From Desulfobacterales bacterium (GTDB lineage: Bacteria; Desulfobacterota; Desulfobacteria; Desulfobacterales; Desulfobacteraceae), in NCBI GenBank assembly GCA_022361135.1, contig JAKSBM010000672.1, positions 1-7,935 of the forward strand: a stretch of 7,935 bases of DNA, read 5' to 3'. A program made the translations under genes and the position numbers. The notes beneath the pieces are model-generated. The model searched no databases, was not told where the DNA came from, and saw nothing but the letters and a program-made list of their open reading frames with translations. Positions 1 to 6,297 of this stretch are shown here, in pieces. Positions within the stretch are counted from its first letter, which is position 1; each line of letters starts with the position of its first letter.

Positions 1-199
1 AGGGTTTGGGGTATAGAAGCCTGTGGCGGGATTACCTTTGTACCCTTGTTTTCCGAATGACGGACTTAGGGAACCGGGGGAAGGCAATCCATGGACAATC
101 GGTGTGGCGGATCCGCTATTATTCCCCGGTGTGGGGAGGCGTGCCAGCCTTGGAATCCGCCTCCGATTCAACTTCGTAAATCCCAAGTGAAGAATTCCT
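1..199 (+). other. Unassigned leading region, possibly the 3' end of an upstream gene
   Basis: No gene can be assigned here. Frame 1 is open from the window edge to a TGA at 58-60 (19 residues, ending in PLFSE). Frame 3 is open from base 3 to a TAA at 177-179 (58 residues), which would stop 20 nt before the prepilin peptidase start. Either could be the C-terminus of a gene entering from the left. The frame 3 reading is rich in Arg and Trp, and its third-position GC looks lower than in the clear genes nearby, so I do not trust it. I see no convincing promoter, terminator or repeat. Confidence 0.25.
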
Positions 200-994
200 A
201 TGCTATATTCTCCAATGCCCATGTTCATTTCCTTGGCCTTCCTCTTTTTGGCCGGCATGTGCATGGGCAGTTTTTTCAACGTCTGCATTTACCGGATTCC
301 GGCCGGGCTTTCCATTGTCCGTCCCGGCTCCACCTGTCCCCGGTGCAATACCCCCATCCGGTTTTACGATAATATCCCCGTGCTCAGTTACCTGATTCTG
401 GGGGGGCGGTGCCGCCATTGTAAGGCCGCCATCTCCCTGCGCTACCCCATGGTGGAAGCCCTCACCGGCCTGCTCACCCTGGGGGTGGCCTTTAAATTCG
501 GCCTCACCCTTGAGGCCGGGGTCTGGCTGGCCCTGGTTTACAGCCTGGTGGTCATCACCTTCATTGACTATGACCACCAGATCATCCCCGATGTCATCAC
601 CCTTCCCGGCATTCTGGTTTTCGGGGCCTGTGCCCATTGGATCATGGGATCCTCTTTCCTGGACATCGGCCTGGGAATTCTGGCCGGGGGCGGTCTCCTC
701 TATGGGGTCACCCTTATTTATTTTCTCCTTCGGGGGGTGCAGGGCATGGGTGGGGGGGACATTAAACTATTGGCCATGCTGGGCACGGTTCTGGGTGTCA
801 AAGGCGCCTTATTTACCATTTTCGGGGCCTCGGTGCTGGGGGCTCTGGTCGGGGTGGGGACCATGGTGGTCCAGCGACAGTTCGATGCCCGGCTCCGGCT
901 TCCCTTTGGCCCCTTCATCGCTGCCGGCGCCGTGATTTATATCTTCTGGGGCGATGCCATCATCCGGAGCTATCTGGGACTGTTGATTTCCTGA
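200..994 (+). CDS. Type IV prepilin peptidase / N-methyltransferase (PilD/GspO family, A24)
   Basis: This is an inner-membrane aspartic peptidase that cleaves the leader of type IV pilin-like or type II secretion pseudopilin precursors and usually N-methylates the new N-terminal residue. At 264 aa it has a normal length for the family. The N-terminal domain has the conserved GSFFNVCIYRIP segment (residues 23-34) and two CxxC pairs, C46/C49 and C71/C74, as in zinc-binding bacterial forms, followed by the typical SLRYPMVEALTG. The catalytic aspartates are D123 (FIDYDHQIIPD) and D187 in the GxGD-type motif GMGGGD. About seven to eight hydrophobic segments follow the family pattern. The start at 200 has only a weak GTGAAGA ribosome site; Met6 and Met8 are possible alternatives. 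No pilin or secretion genes are visible nearby, so its substrates (T4P or T2SS) cannot be told. Both catalytic residues are intact. The symbol is left blank because pilD and gspO cannot be separated here. Confidence 0.95.
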   Translation: MLYSPMPMFISLAFLFLAGMCMGSFFNVCIYRIPAGLSIVRPGSTCPRCNTPIRFYDNIPVLSYLILGGRCRHCKAAISLRYPMVEALTGLLTLGVAFKFGLTLEAGVWLALVYSLVVITFIDYDHQIIPDVITLPGILVFGACAHWIMGSSFLDIGLGILAGGGLLYGVTLIYFLLRGVQGMGGGDIKLLAMLGTVLGVKGALFTIFGASVLGALVGVGTMVVQRQFDARLRLPFGPFIAAGAVIYIFWGDAIIRSYLGLLIS

Positions 995-1130
995 ACCATC
1001 CGGCCGTTTTCTGCCTGGAAAAGGGGGTGGGTTTACCTTCCGGATCTTGAAAGCTGCGCCCATTGGGGTGGGCCGTCATCTTCGGGGTCGGGATTTGTTT
1101 TTTCCTTTCCATACTGATATTTAGGAAGGC
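995..1130 (+). other. Intergenic leader between prepilin peptidase and polB
   Basis: This 136-nt gap has no clear intrinsic terminator and no good sigma70 promoter. A small inverted repeat GCCCA...TGGGC (about 1058-1073, 6-nt loop) is the only hairpin I see. I found no enterobacterial-type LexA box (CTGT-N8-ACAG), so SOS control as in E. coli polB is not supported by this stretch. LexA boxes of other lineages differ and could be missed by eye. Read-through from the upstream gene is possible. Confidence 0.4.
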
Positions 1131-3533
1131 ATGGAAGAATTCCACGGATACATTCTCACCCGGGACTACCGGGATGTCCAGGGGCGCCACGAGCTCTGTT
1201 TCCAGGGCATTGGCGACCATGGTCCCTTTGAAATCATCATCACCGGAAACCGTCCCTTGTTTTTCATGCACCAGGGGGATCCCCTGCCGGAGCTTCCCTT
1301 CGTCTGCCAGCGCAAACCCCTTGAGCTTTCTACCTTTGGCGGAGAGGCCGTGGATGCGGTTTATTTTCAGACCCAGAATCAATTGTACCAGGCCCGGGAA
1401 ATTCTGGAAAAGGAGGGCATCCGAACCCATGAGGCCGACCTCCGTCCCGAGGAGCGCTACCTCATGGAGCGGTTTATTTTTGGGGGCATTGCCTTTTCCG
1501 GCCCCTGCCAGACCCGGAACGGCCTCCCCCGGTTTACGGATCCCCAGATTCGCCCGGCCTTCCACACCCCGGCCTTTTCCATCCTTTCCCTGGACATTGA
1601 AACCGGACGGGGCGGTGAGTTGTATTCCATTGGCCTGGATTTCCTGCCCGGCGGCCCGGGGGATCAGGACCGCCGGGGGCGGGTTTTCATGCTGGATCCC
1701 AGTGTGAAGAACAGCCAGGGCATGGTCACGGAATTGGAGGGGGGCGGCACCATGGTCCGCCTTCCCGGGGAGCGGGATCTCATCCTTGCCTTTTTGCAGC
1801 TTTTGGGACAATGGGATCCGGACATCCTGGTGGGCTGGCATGTGGTGGGATTTGACCTGGCCTTTCTGGAGAATAAGTGCCAGGCCCTGGGGTTGAAGCT
1901 TAAGATGGGCCGGGACGGCAGTCCGGTGCGGCTCCGGGAGGTGCGAAAGGGAAGCTACCATGCCTCGGCCCGGGGGCGGATCATCATCGACGGTCCCCCG
2001 GCCCTGCGAAATGCCTTTTATACCTTTGAGAATTTCCGGTTGGAAACCGTGGCCCGGGAGCTGTTGGGCCAGGGAAAGGACATCGGAGAGACCGGGGACA
2101 AGGTGGAGGAAATCGAGCGGCGGTTCCGGGGGGATAAACCGGCCCTGGCCCGTTACAATCTTTTGGATGCCCGCCTGGTCACGGATATCTTTGAAACCAC
2201 GGGACTCATTGATCTCACCTTTAAGCGGGCCGTGATTTCCGGGCTGCCCATGGATCGGGTGGGCTTTTCCGTGGCCGCCTTTGAACATTACATGTTGCCC
2301 AAAATCCATCGTAAGGGATTGGTGGCCCCCAATGTTAAGGATCTGGAGGACCGGGGACATGCCGCCGGCGGCCTGGTTTTTGCTTCCACCCCGGGCTTTT
2401 ATGAGCAGATCGGGGTCTTTGATTTCAAAAGCCTCTATCCCTCCATCATCCGGACCTTTAAAATCGATCCCCTTTCCCGGCTGCGGGCGGAAACCGATTC
2501 CTTGAACACCCCGGTGGACATCCCCTTCTCCCGCACCGAACATGTCCTGCCCGCCTATATCAAAGAATTGCTGGACAAGCGGGAACAGGCCAAGGCCGAT
2601 GGCGATCCCCACCTTTCCCAGGCCGTGAAAATTCTCATGAATTCCTTTTACGGGGTCATGGGGACCCTGGGCTGCCGCTTTTACCATCCCAACCAGTCCC
2701 GGGCCATCACCGGTACGGGCCAGTGGATTTTGAAAACCACCAAGGCCTTCCTGGAAGAGCAGGGCTACGCTGTGATCTACGGGGATACGGATTCGGTTTT
2801 TGTCCGTTTGAAAAAGGACGACGGGCAGATTCAACTGGCCGGGGCTGCCTTTGTGCCGTCCGGGGAAGATGATGGAGATGATGCACCGGACTGGGACGGG
2901 GAGGCCCGGGCCCTGGCCCGAAGCATCAATGACTTCCTCACCCAAAAATTGGAAACCGAGTTCGGGGTGGACTCCCACCTGGAGCTGGAATATGAAAAGC
3001 GGTTTTCCCGGTTCTTCCTGCCCGCATTGCGGGGGGGCGGTAACGGGGCCAAAAAGCGGTATGCCGGATTGGTGGTCAAGGGGGAGGGCGAAGAACTGGT
3101 TTTCACCGGTTTGGAATTTGTCCGGTCGGATTGGACCCGCTTTGCCAAGGATTTCCAATATGAATTGTTCCAGCGGATTTTCCAGGGCCGGGATGTTTTC
3201 CAATGGATCCGGAAGACCGTGGCCGATCTCAAGGCCGGGGACCATGACGGGGCCTTGATTTATAAAAAGCGGCTCACCAAACCGGCATCGGAGTACGTCA
3301 AGGTGATTCCCCCCCATGTCAAGGCCGCCCTGATGCTTGGGCCGGATCCGCCCCGGGAGATCCTCTATGTCATGACCCAGCGGGGGGCGGTTCCCATTGA
3401 GCTTCCCCATGGGGACCTGGACTATAACCACTATATCCAGAAGCAGCTCAAACCCATCGCCGATGCGGTCCTCCTCTTCTTTGATCAGAGTTTTTCCCAG
3501 GTCATGGGGGGACGGCAGATGCAATTGTTCTGA
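1131..3533 (+). CDS. polB: DNA polymerase II (family B, with 3'-5' exonuclease)
   Basis: This is a template-directed DNA polymerase of the bacterial Pol II type, which in E. coli acts in replication restart and translesion synthesis. At 800 aa it is close to the E. coli enzyme (783 aa) and resembles it from end to end, starting with GYILTRDYRD near the N-terminus. Exonuclease motifs are intact: Exo I D155-I-E157, Exo II around D242 (GFDLAFL), Exo III Y342...D346. Polymerase motifs are intact: A at 431-439 (DFKSLYPSI), B at 500-508 (KILMNSFYG), C at 550-554 (YGDTD), and KKRY at 641-644. The protein ends in QMQLF (796-800), which fits the QLxLF-type sliding-clamp binding motif found at the C-terminus of E. 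coli Pol II. Between motif C and KKRY is an acidic segment (about 566-590, with EDDGDD) not found in the E. coli protein as I recall it. An AGGAAGG ribosome site (1123-1129) sits just before the ATG; spacing is short but AGGA is suitably placed. Confidence 0.97.
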   Translation: MEEFHGYILTRDYRDVQGRHELCFQGIGDHGPFEIIITGNRPLFFMHQGDPLPELPFVCQRKPLELSTFGGEAVDAVYFQTQNQLYQAREILEKEGIRTHEADLRPEERYLMERFIFGGIAFSGPCQTRNGLPRFTDPQIRPAFHTPAFSILSLDIETGRGGELYSIGLDFLPGGPGDQDRRGRVFMLDPSVKNSQGMVTELEGGGTMVRLPGERDLILAFLQLLGQWDPDILVGWHVVGFDLAFLENKCQALGLKLKMGRDGSPVRLREVRKGSYHASARGRIIIDGPPALRNAFYTFENFRLETVARELLGQGKDIGETGDKVEEIERRFRGDKPALARYNLLDARLVTDIFETTGLIDLTFKRAVISGLPMDRVGFSVAAFEHYMLPKIHRKGLVAPNVKDLEDRGHAAGGLVFASTPGFYEQIGVFDFKSLYPSIIRTFKIDPLSRLRAETDSLNTPVDIPFSRTEHVLPAYIKELLDKREQAKADGDPHLSQAVKILMNSFYGVMGTLGCRFYHPNQSRAITGTGQWILKTTKAFLEEQGYAVIYGDTDSVFVRLKKDDGQIQLAGAAFVPSGEDDGDDAPDWDGEARALARSINDFLTQKLETEFGVDSHLELEYEKRFSRFFLPALRGGGNGAKKRYAGLVVKGEGEELVFTGLEFVRSDWTRFAKDFQYELFQRIFQGRDVFQWIRKTVADLKAGDHDGALIYKKRLTKPASEYVKVIPPHVKAALMLGPDPPREILYVMTQRGAVPIELPHGDLDYNHYIQKQLKPIADAVLLFFDQSFSQVMGGRQMQLF

Positions 3534-3623
3534 CAGTTCTTTACATTTAAAGGGCCCGGGCTTACACTTTTTCCATGGGGTTTTTGCCCCATCCTTTCTT
3601 CCATCATTTTTTTAGGATTTACC
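3534..3623 (+). other. polB to zinc-ribbon intergenic hairpin
   Basis: A perfect 6-bp inverted repeat, ATGGGG (3575-3580) and CCCCAT (3587-3592), has a TTTTTG loop and is followed by a pyrimidine-rich stretch and a T7 run ending at 3613. The T run begins 14 nt after the stem, so this is at best a weak or partial terminator. The T7 run also lies next to the AGGA (3614-3617) ribosome site of the next gene, 6 nt before its ATG. Co-transcription of the two genes with some attenuation is possible. Confidence 0.3.
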
Positions 3624-3833
3624 ATGGAATCAAAGAAGTGGCTTTGCCCCAAATGTCAGTGTAACCAATATGAAACCGATCAATTGGCCGCCACCGGCGG
3701 TGGGTTTTCCAAATTTTTCAATGTCCAGAATAAGAAATTCACCAGTGTGACCTGCAGCCAGTGCAGTTACACCGAATTCTACAAGGTGGAGACCAGCGCC
3801 CTGGGCAATGTGTTTGATTTTTTCATGGGATAG
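3624..3833 (+). CDS. Small zinc-ribbon protein (DUF2082-like)
   Basis: This 69-aa protein has two Cys knuckles, CPKC (C8, C11) and CSQC (C44, C47), which together would bind one zinc ion. Between them lies the signature TGGGFSKFFNVQNKKFT (24-40), and the protein ends with YTEFYKVETSALGNVFDFFMG. This matches, from memory, the widespread small 'nucleic-acid-binding protein containing a Zn-ribbon' family (DUF2082), whose function is not established. The start is firm: an AGGA ribosome site lies 6 nt upstream of the ATG and the length is the family's usual one. There is no signal peptide or membrane segment, so it should be cytoplasmic. It lies 90 nt downstream of polB on the same strand, which hints at shared transcription but not necessarily shared function. 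Nucleic-acid binding is inferred from the fold. Confidence 0.85.
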   Translation: MESKKWLCPKCQCNQYETDQLAATGGGFSKFFNVQNKKFTSVTCSQCSYTEFYKVETSALGNVFDFFMG

Positions 3834-3985
3834 GGACGGCAAGCCTTTCCCCTCCGTTACCGGATCTGCCCGGGTGGTGGCCTTCTGTTTTTCTTCCCCC
3901 GGCCGGGGGACCCTTGTGAATGGCGTTTTAAATCTGTTTTTGCGGGGCCGGATGGTTCCATCCGGATTGGTGTGTATGGAAGGGA
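3834..3985. other. Convergent intergenic region with two GC-rich inverted repeats
   Basis: This 152-nt region lies between the converging zinc-ribbon (+) and lipoprotein (-) genes. It holds a 14-bp palindrome CCCCCGGCCGGGGG (3896-3909) and a perfect hairpin CCGGATGGTTCCATCCGG (3948-3965). The second starts 20 nt past the lipoprotein stop as read on the minus strand. Neither is followed by a T tract in either direction, so neither is a classical intrinsic terminator, though they could stabilise 3' ends or block read-through. I see no credible gene here; the short open frames that cross it lack ribosome sites. Confidence 0.5.
3948..3965. repeat. Perfect inverted repeat, possible transcript-end hairpin
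   Basis: CCGGATGG and CCATCCGG are exact complements separated by TT, giving about 7 bp of stem with a 4-nt loop if folded as RNA. On the minus strand it would form 20 nt after the lipoprotein stop, followed by CCCCGCAAAAAC with no U tract. A role as a 3'-end stabiliser or a weak or factor-assisted terminator is inferred. Confidence 0.45.
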
Positions 3986-4501
3986 TCAGACAAAGAATAG
4001 AAGGCCCACCAAGCGGCTGATGAGGGCCCGCCATGCCGGTTCCCTGCGGCAGGGCTCCCAGACGATTTCCCAGTCCGGCTTCAGGGGCTTGACGGCCATG
4101 CGTCGGGCCAGGAGGGCCTCGCGGCTGGCGGTTTTAATATCCCCCAGGCGATAGCTGTATTCCACCAGGATCCGGGTGACCCGGTTATACCGAAATCCCA
4201 CCAGGTTGTCCCAGACATGGTGGACTCCCTGGGCATCTCTTCCGGCGGTCTGCTGGAAATATTCCACCACCGCCGTTTCCGAATCGATGTCCACCCGATG
4301 GGTGTCTTCATCCCCTTCAAAAAATTCCCGGTGGCCCACGTAAAATGAGTTGAATAGATCATCGATTCCAATGATGGTGGTGCGATTTTCGTCAAAGAGT
4401 ACGATGGGGCCGCAGACAAAATTGGTGGTGGGGGGAAATCCACATCCCCCAAGGCACAGGAAAAGTAAAATGAGAAGGGTCCTGTTGATACGTTGTGCCA
4501 T
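3986..4501 (-). CDS. Putative lipoprotein of unknown function
   Basis: I do not recognise this family. The 171-aa product starts with a basic then hydrophobic signal, MAQRINRTLLILLFLCLGGC, ending in a lipobox L17-G-G-C20, so C20 should be lipidated and the mature protein anchored in the cell envelope. Residue +2 is Gly, not Asp, so there is no obvious inner-membrane retention signal under the E. coli rule. The mature part (about 150 aa) is soluble, with an acidic patch FFEGDEDTHRVDID (60-73) followed by a segment rich in aromatic and basic residues (HHVWDNLVGFRYNRVTRILVEYSYRLG, split across 94-120), then a basic stretch and a hydrophobic end. The ATG lies 10 nt after the stop of the HD-GYP gene and lacks a strong ribosome site, which suggests one operon with translational coupling. 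It might sense or transmit envelope signals for the HD-GYP protein, but that is inferred from position only. Confidence 0.75.
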   Translation of the reverse strand: MAQRINRTLLILLFLCLGGCGFPPTTNFVCGPIVLFDENRTTIIGIDDLFNSFYVGHREFFEGDEDTHRVDIDSETAVVEYFQQTAGRDAQGVHHVWDNLVGFRYNRVTRILVEYSYRLGDIKTASREALLARRMAVKPLKPDWEIVWEPCRREPAWRALISRLVGLLFFV

Positions 4502-4511
4502 GGGGCTGGGA

Positions 4512-6089
4512 CTAGCTTTCCGTGGCCGGGGTCAGGGGGGGCGCGGCCAGGGGGGCGGTGTGGTTTGGGGCCGGGGTTTCATTTTCCCCGGTTCCCGGCC
4601 GGGGCGGGGCGTCGGATTCCACCTGTCGCCCGTCCTTGAACCGTTCGGCAATGGTGATGAATTGATCTTCAATGGCCACAAAGGCATCTATCACATCGGG
4701 GTCAAAGTGAGTGCCCCGGCCTTCCAGGATAATGCCCTTGGATTTTTCGTGGCTGAAGGCCTTCTTGTACACCCGCTTGGAGATCAGGGCATCGTAGACG
4801 TCGGCCAGGGCCATGAGCCGGGCGGCCAGGGGGATGTCATCCCCCACCAACCCCTGGGGATATCCGGAGCCATCCCATTTTTCGTGGTGGTGGTAGGCGA
4901 TTTCCCGGGCAAAGACCAGGAAGTTGTTGTCTCCCAGATTCCGGGCGGCCTCCACCAGGGCCTGGGCACCCAGGATTGTGTGCTGCTTCATGATCTCAAA
5001 TTCTTCGTCGGTGAGCTTCCCGGGTTTTAAAAGGATGGCGTCGGGGATGCCCACCTTGCCGATGTCGTGGAGGGGGGCGGATTTGTAGAAAAGGTCAATG
5101 GTGGTGGCATCCAGACCATGGCTGAATTTGGGATGGTTGGCCAGATGTTCGGCCAGGACCCGGACATAGTTCTGGGTTCTTCGGATGTGGGCCCCGGTTT
5201 CATTGTCCCGGGTTTCGGCCAGGCCGGCCAGGGCCAGGATGGTGGCGTCCCGGGTCTGCTGGATTTCCAGGGTGTTTTTCCGGAGCATGGCAATCATCTT
5301 ATTGGTGTATTGGGCCATGATGCCGAATTCGTCGTTGGAACTGACGATGACGTGGGAGTTGAGATTGCCCTCGGCCACCTGGATCAGGGCCTGGTTCTCC
5401 CGGGCCAGGGCCGCATTGAGGTTCCGGGTATATGAAAAGATCAGGTTAAAGACATGGGCCAGGCAGACCAGGGTGACAAAGACGATCTCCTTGATCACGG
5501 CGATGCGGGCCATGTGGGGATCGGTGATGTTGTTCTCCGCCATCCAATTGATGTCCTTGAGGACCACCAAAAGGATGATGGCGGAAACGCTCAGGGCGGT
5601 GATGGACGCCACGGTGGCAAATTTCACCGTGATGGGAAAATAGGACGAATCCACGATGAGGCCGGTGCGGCGGCGACCCAATTGGAGGGCCAGCCAGCGT
5701 TCCCGGGAAAGTCCCTGGTCCACGGCGATGAAAAAGCCCAGGGCCGTGGTGCCCAGGACCATTTTGGAGCCGCTTTCCAGGCTGGGGAATCCATAGAGGG
5801 CGGCATTTAAGAGGGTAAGGGAGAGGCCGCAGGCCACAAAGATGGCAAAGTCGAGGCTCACCTGGCGACCCACCTGTTTGTGCATGGGGGCGGGGTCCAC
5901 CACATGCTGGAGGAGCAGGGGCCTGATGATGTATAAAAGGCCAAAGACCGTGGTGAGCTGGCTCATCCAGATAATAATGGGGATGCTTTCCACCAGGGGG
6001 CAGACCTGACCGCCGTATAATCCCATGGTCAGGATGGCCAGAACATAATGGACGGCCGGCCTGCGCCGGGCTTTAAATAAAGGGAGCAT
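4512..6089 (-). CDS. Membrane HD-GYP domain protein (c-di-GMP phosphodiesterase-like)
   Basis: HD-GYP domains hydrolyse cyclic di-GMP, lowering this second messenger and so affecting motility, biofilm and related traits. The 525-aa protein has about six N-terminal membrane segments (roughly 13-30, 36-60, 79-100, 108-126, 157-177, 196-220). A HAMP-like linker follows (about 217-270, with VAEGNLNSHVIVSSNDEFG). The HD-GYP domain spans about 285-480: E297-TG-H301, the H341-D342 pair in HDIGKVGIPD, H370, H400-H402 with E403, WDGSGYP (405-411), and the DVYDAL segment (430-434). All expected metal and signature residues are present, so it is probably active. The membrane part has no sensor fold I can name. 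The last 35 residues are a Pro/Ala-rich, probably disordered tail. The start is supported by GAGGA on the minus strand (6096-6100), 6 nt upstream. It is first in an operon with the lipoprotein and divergent from the TauE/SafE gene. Confidence 0.93.
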   Translation of the reverse strand: MLPLFKARRRPAVHYVLAILTMGLYGGQVCPLVESIPIIIWMSQLTTVFGLLYIIRPLLLQHVVDPAPMHKQVGRQVSLDFAIFVACGLSLTLLNAALYGFPSLESGSKMVLGTTALGFFIAVDQGLSRERWLALQLGRRRTGLIVDSSYFPITVKFATVASITALSVSAIILLVVLKDINWMAENNITDPHMARIAVIKEIVFVTLVCLAHVFNLIFSYTRNLNAALARENQALIQVAEGNLNSHVIVSSNDEFGIMAQYTNKMIAMLRKNTLEIQQTRDATILALAGLAETRDNETGAHIRRTQNYVRVLAEHLANHPKFSHGLDATTIDLFYKSAPLHDIGKVGIPDAILLKPGKLTDEEFEIMKQHTILGAQALVEAARNLGDNNFLVFAREIAYHHHEKWDGSGYPQGLVGDDIPLAARLMALADVYDALISKRVYKKAFSHEKSKGIILEGRGTHFDPDVIDAFVAIEDQFITIAERFKDGRQVESDAPPRPGTGENETPAPNHTAPLAAPPLTPATES

Positions 6090-6140
6090 GGTGTGTCCTC
6101 GGAGTTACGATTTTTATAAGGGTTCGAAGGGGATAATTTA

Positions 6141-6169
6141 AGTATCGGGAATTGAAATTCCCAAGTCAA
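6141..6169 (-). promoter_or_regulatory. Predicted sigma70-like promoter for the HD-GYP operon
   Basis: Read on the minus strand, TTGACT (-35, 6164-6169) is followed by a 17-nt spacer and GATACT (-10, 6141-6146). The -35 matches five of six consensus bases and the -10 four of six. Transcription would start near 6134, about 45 nt before the ATG. The spacer is almost entirely filled by the palindrome at 6147-6162, so the promoter may be repressible. The prediction is by eye. Confidence 0.5.
6147..6162. promoter_or_regulatory. Palindromic operator candidate
   Basis: GGGAATTGAAATTCCC is a perfect inverted repeat with 7-bp arms (GGGAATT/AATTCCC) and a 2-bp centre. It lies exactly between the -35 and -10 of the predicted HD-GYP promoter and 28 bp from the -35 of the divergent promoter, a typical place for a dimeric repressor or activator site. 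The regulator is not known. Confidence 0.45.
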
Positions 6170-6190
6170 GGAAAGATTCCCCCTTTCACC

Positions 6191-6219
6191 TTGACAGCCG
6201 GGAACGGGAAAAATATAAC
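6191..6219 (+). promoter_or_regulatory. Strong sigma70-like promoter for the TauE/SafE gene
   Basis: TTGACA (6191-6196, a perfect -35) and TATAAC (6214-6219, five of six) are separated by an ideal 17-nt spacer. Transcription would start near 6226, giving a leader of about 70 nt before the ATG at 6298. Its -35 is only 21 bp from the -35 of the divergent HD-GYP promoter, so both could be under joint control. Confidence 0.75.
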
Positions 6220-6297
6220 CACTTTTATTCGGCTCGGCCGATGGGGGCAGGATTTTCAAGAGGGGTGCACGTGAATCTGAATTAAGGAAGGTGGAAT

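Noticed and set aside
995..1130. A possible LexA/SOS box upstream of polB
   Set aside because: No CTGT-N8-ACAG or close variant is visible, and I cannot define the box used by this lineage with confidence.
1063..1707. A plus-strand open frame starting at TTG with a hydrophobic N-terminus
   Set aside because: From 1131 onward it is just another frame of polB, the TTG has no ribosome site, and the downstream translation is Arg/Pro/Ser-rich noise. The hydrophobic start comes from T-rich leader DNA.
960..3524. An 854-codon open frame on the minus strand, antisense to polB
   Set aside because: It lies almost exactly opposite polB, which has every catalytic motif. The antisense product is low-complexity, rich in Gly, Pro, His and Gln, with no recognisable domain. 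Strong third-position GC bias in polB explains the lack of stops.
3808..4154. Short plus-strand open frames across the convergent intergenic region and into the lipoprotein gene
   Set aside because: They lack ribosome sites, overlap the end of the zinc-ribbon gene or run antisense to the lipoprotein, and give compositionally odd peptides.
4350..5030. A 226-codon plus-strand open frame opposite the HD-GYP and lipoprotein genes
   Set aside because: It is a Gly/Val/His-rich antisense shadow of the HD-GYP coding sequence, whose motifs are complete on the other strand.
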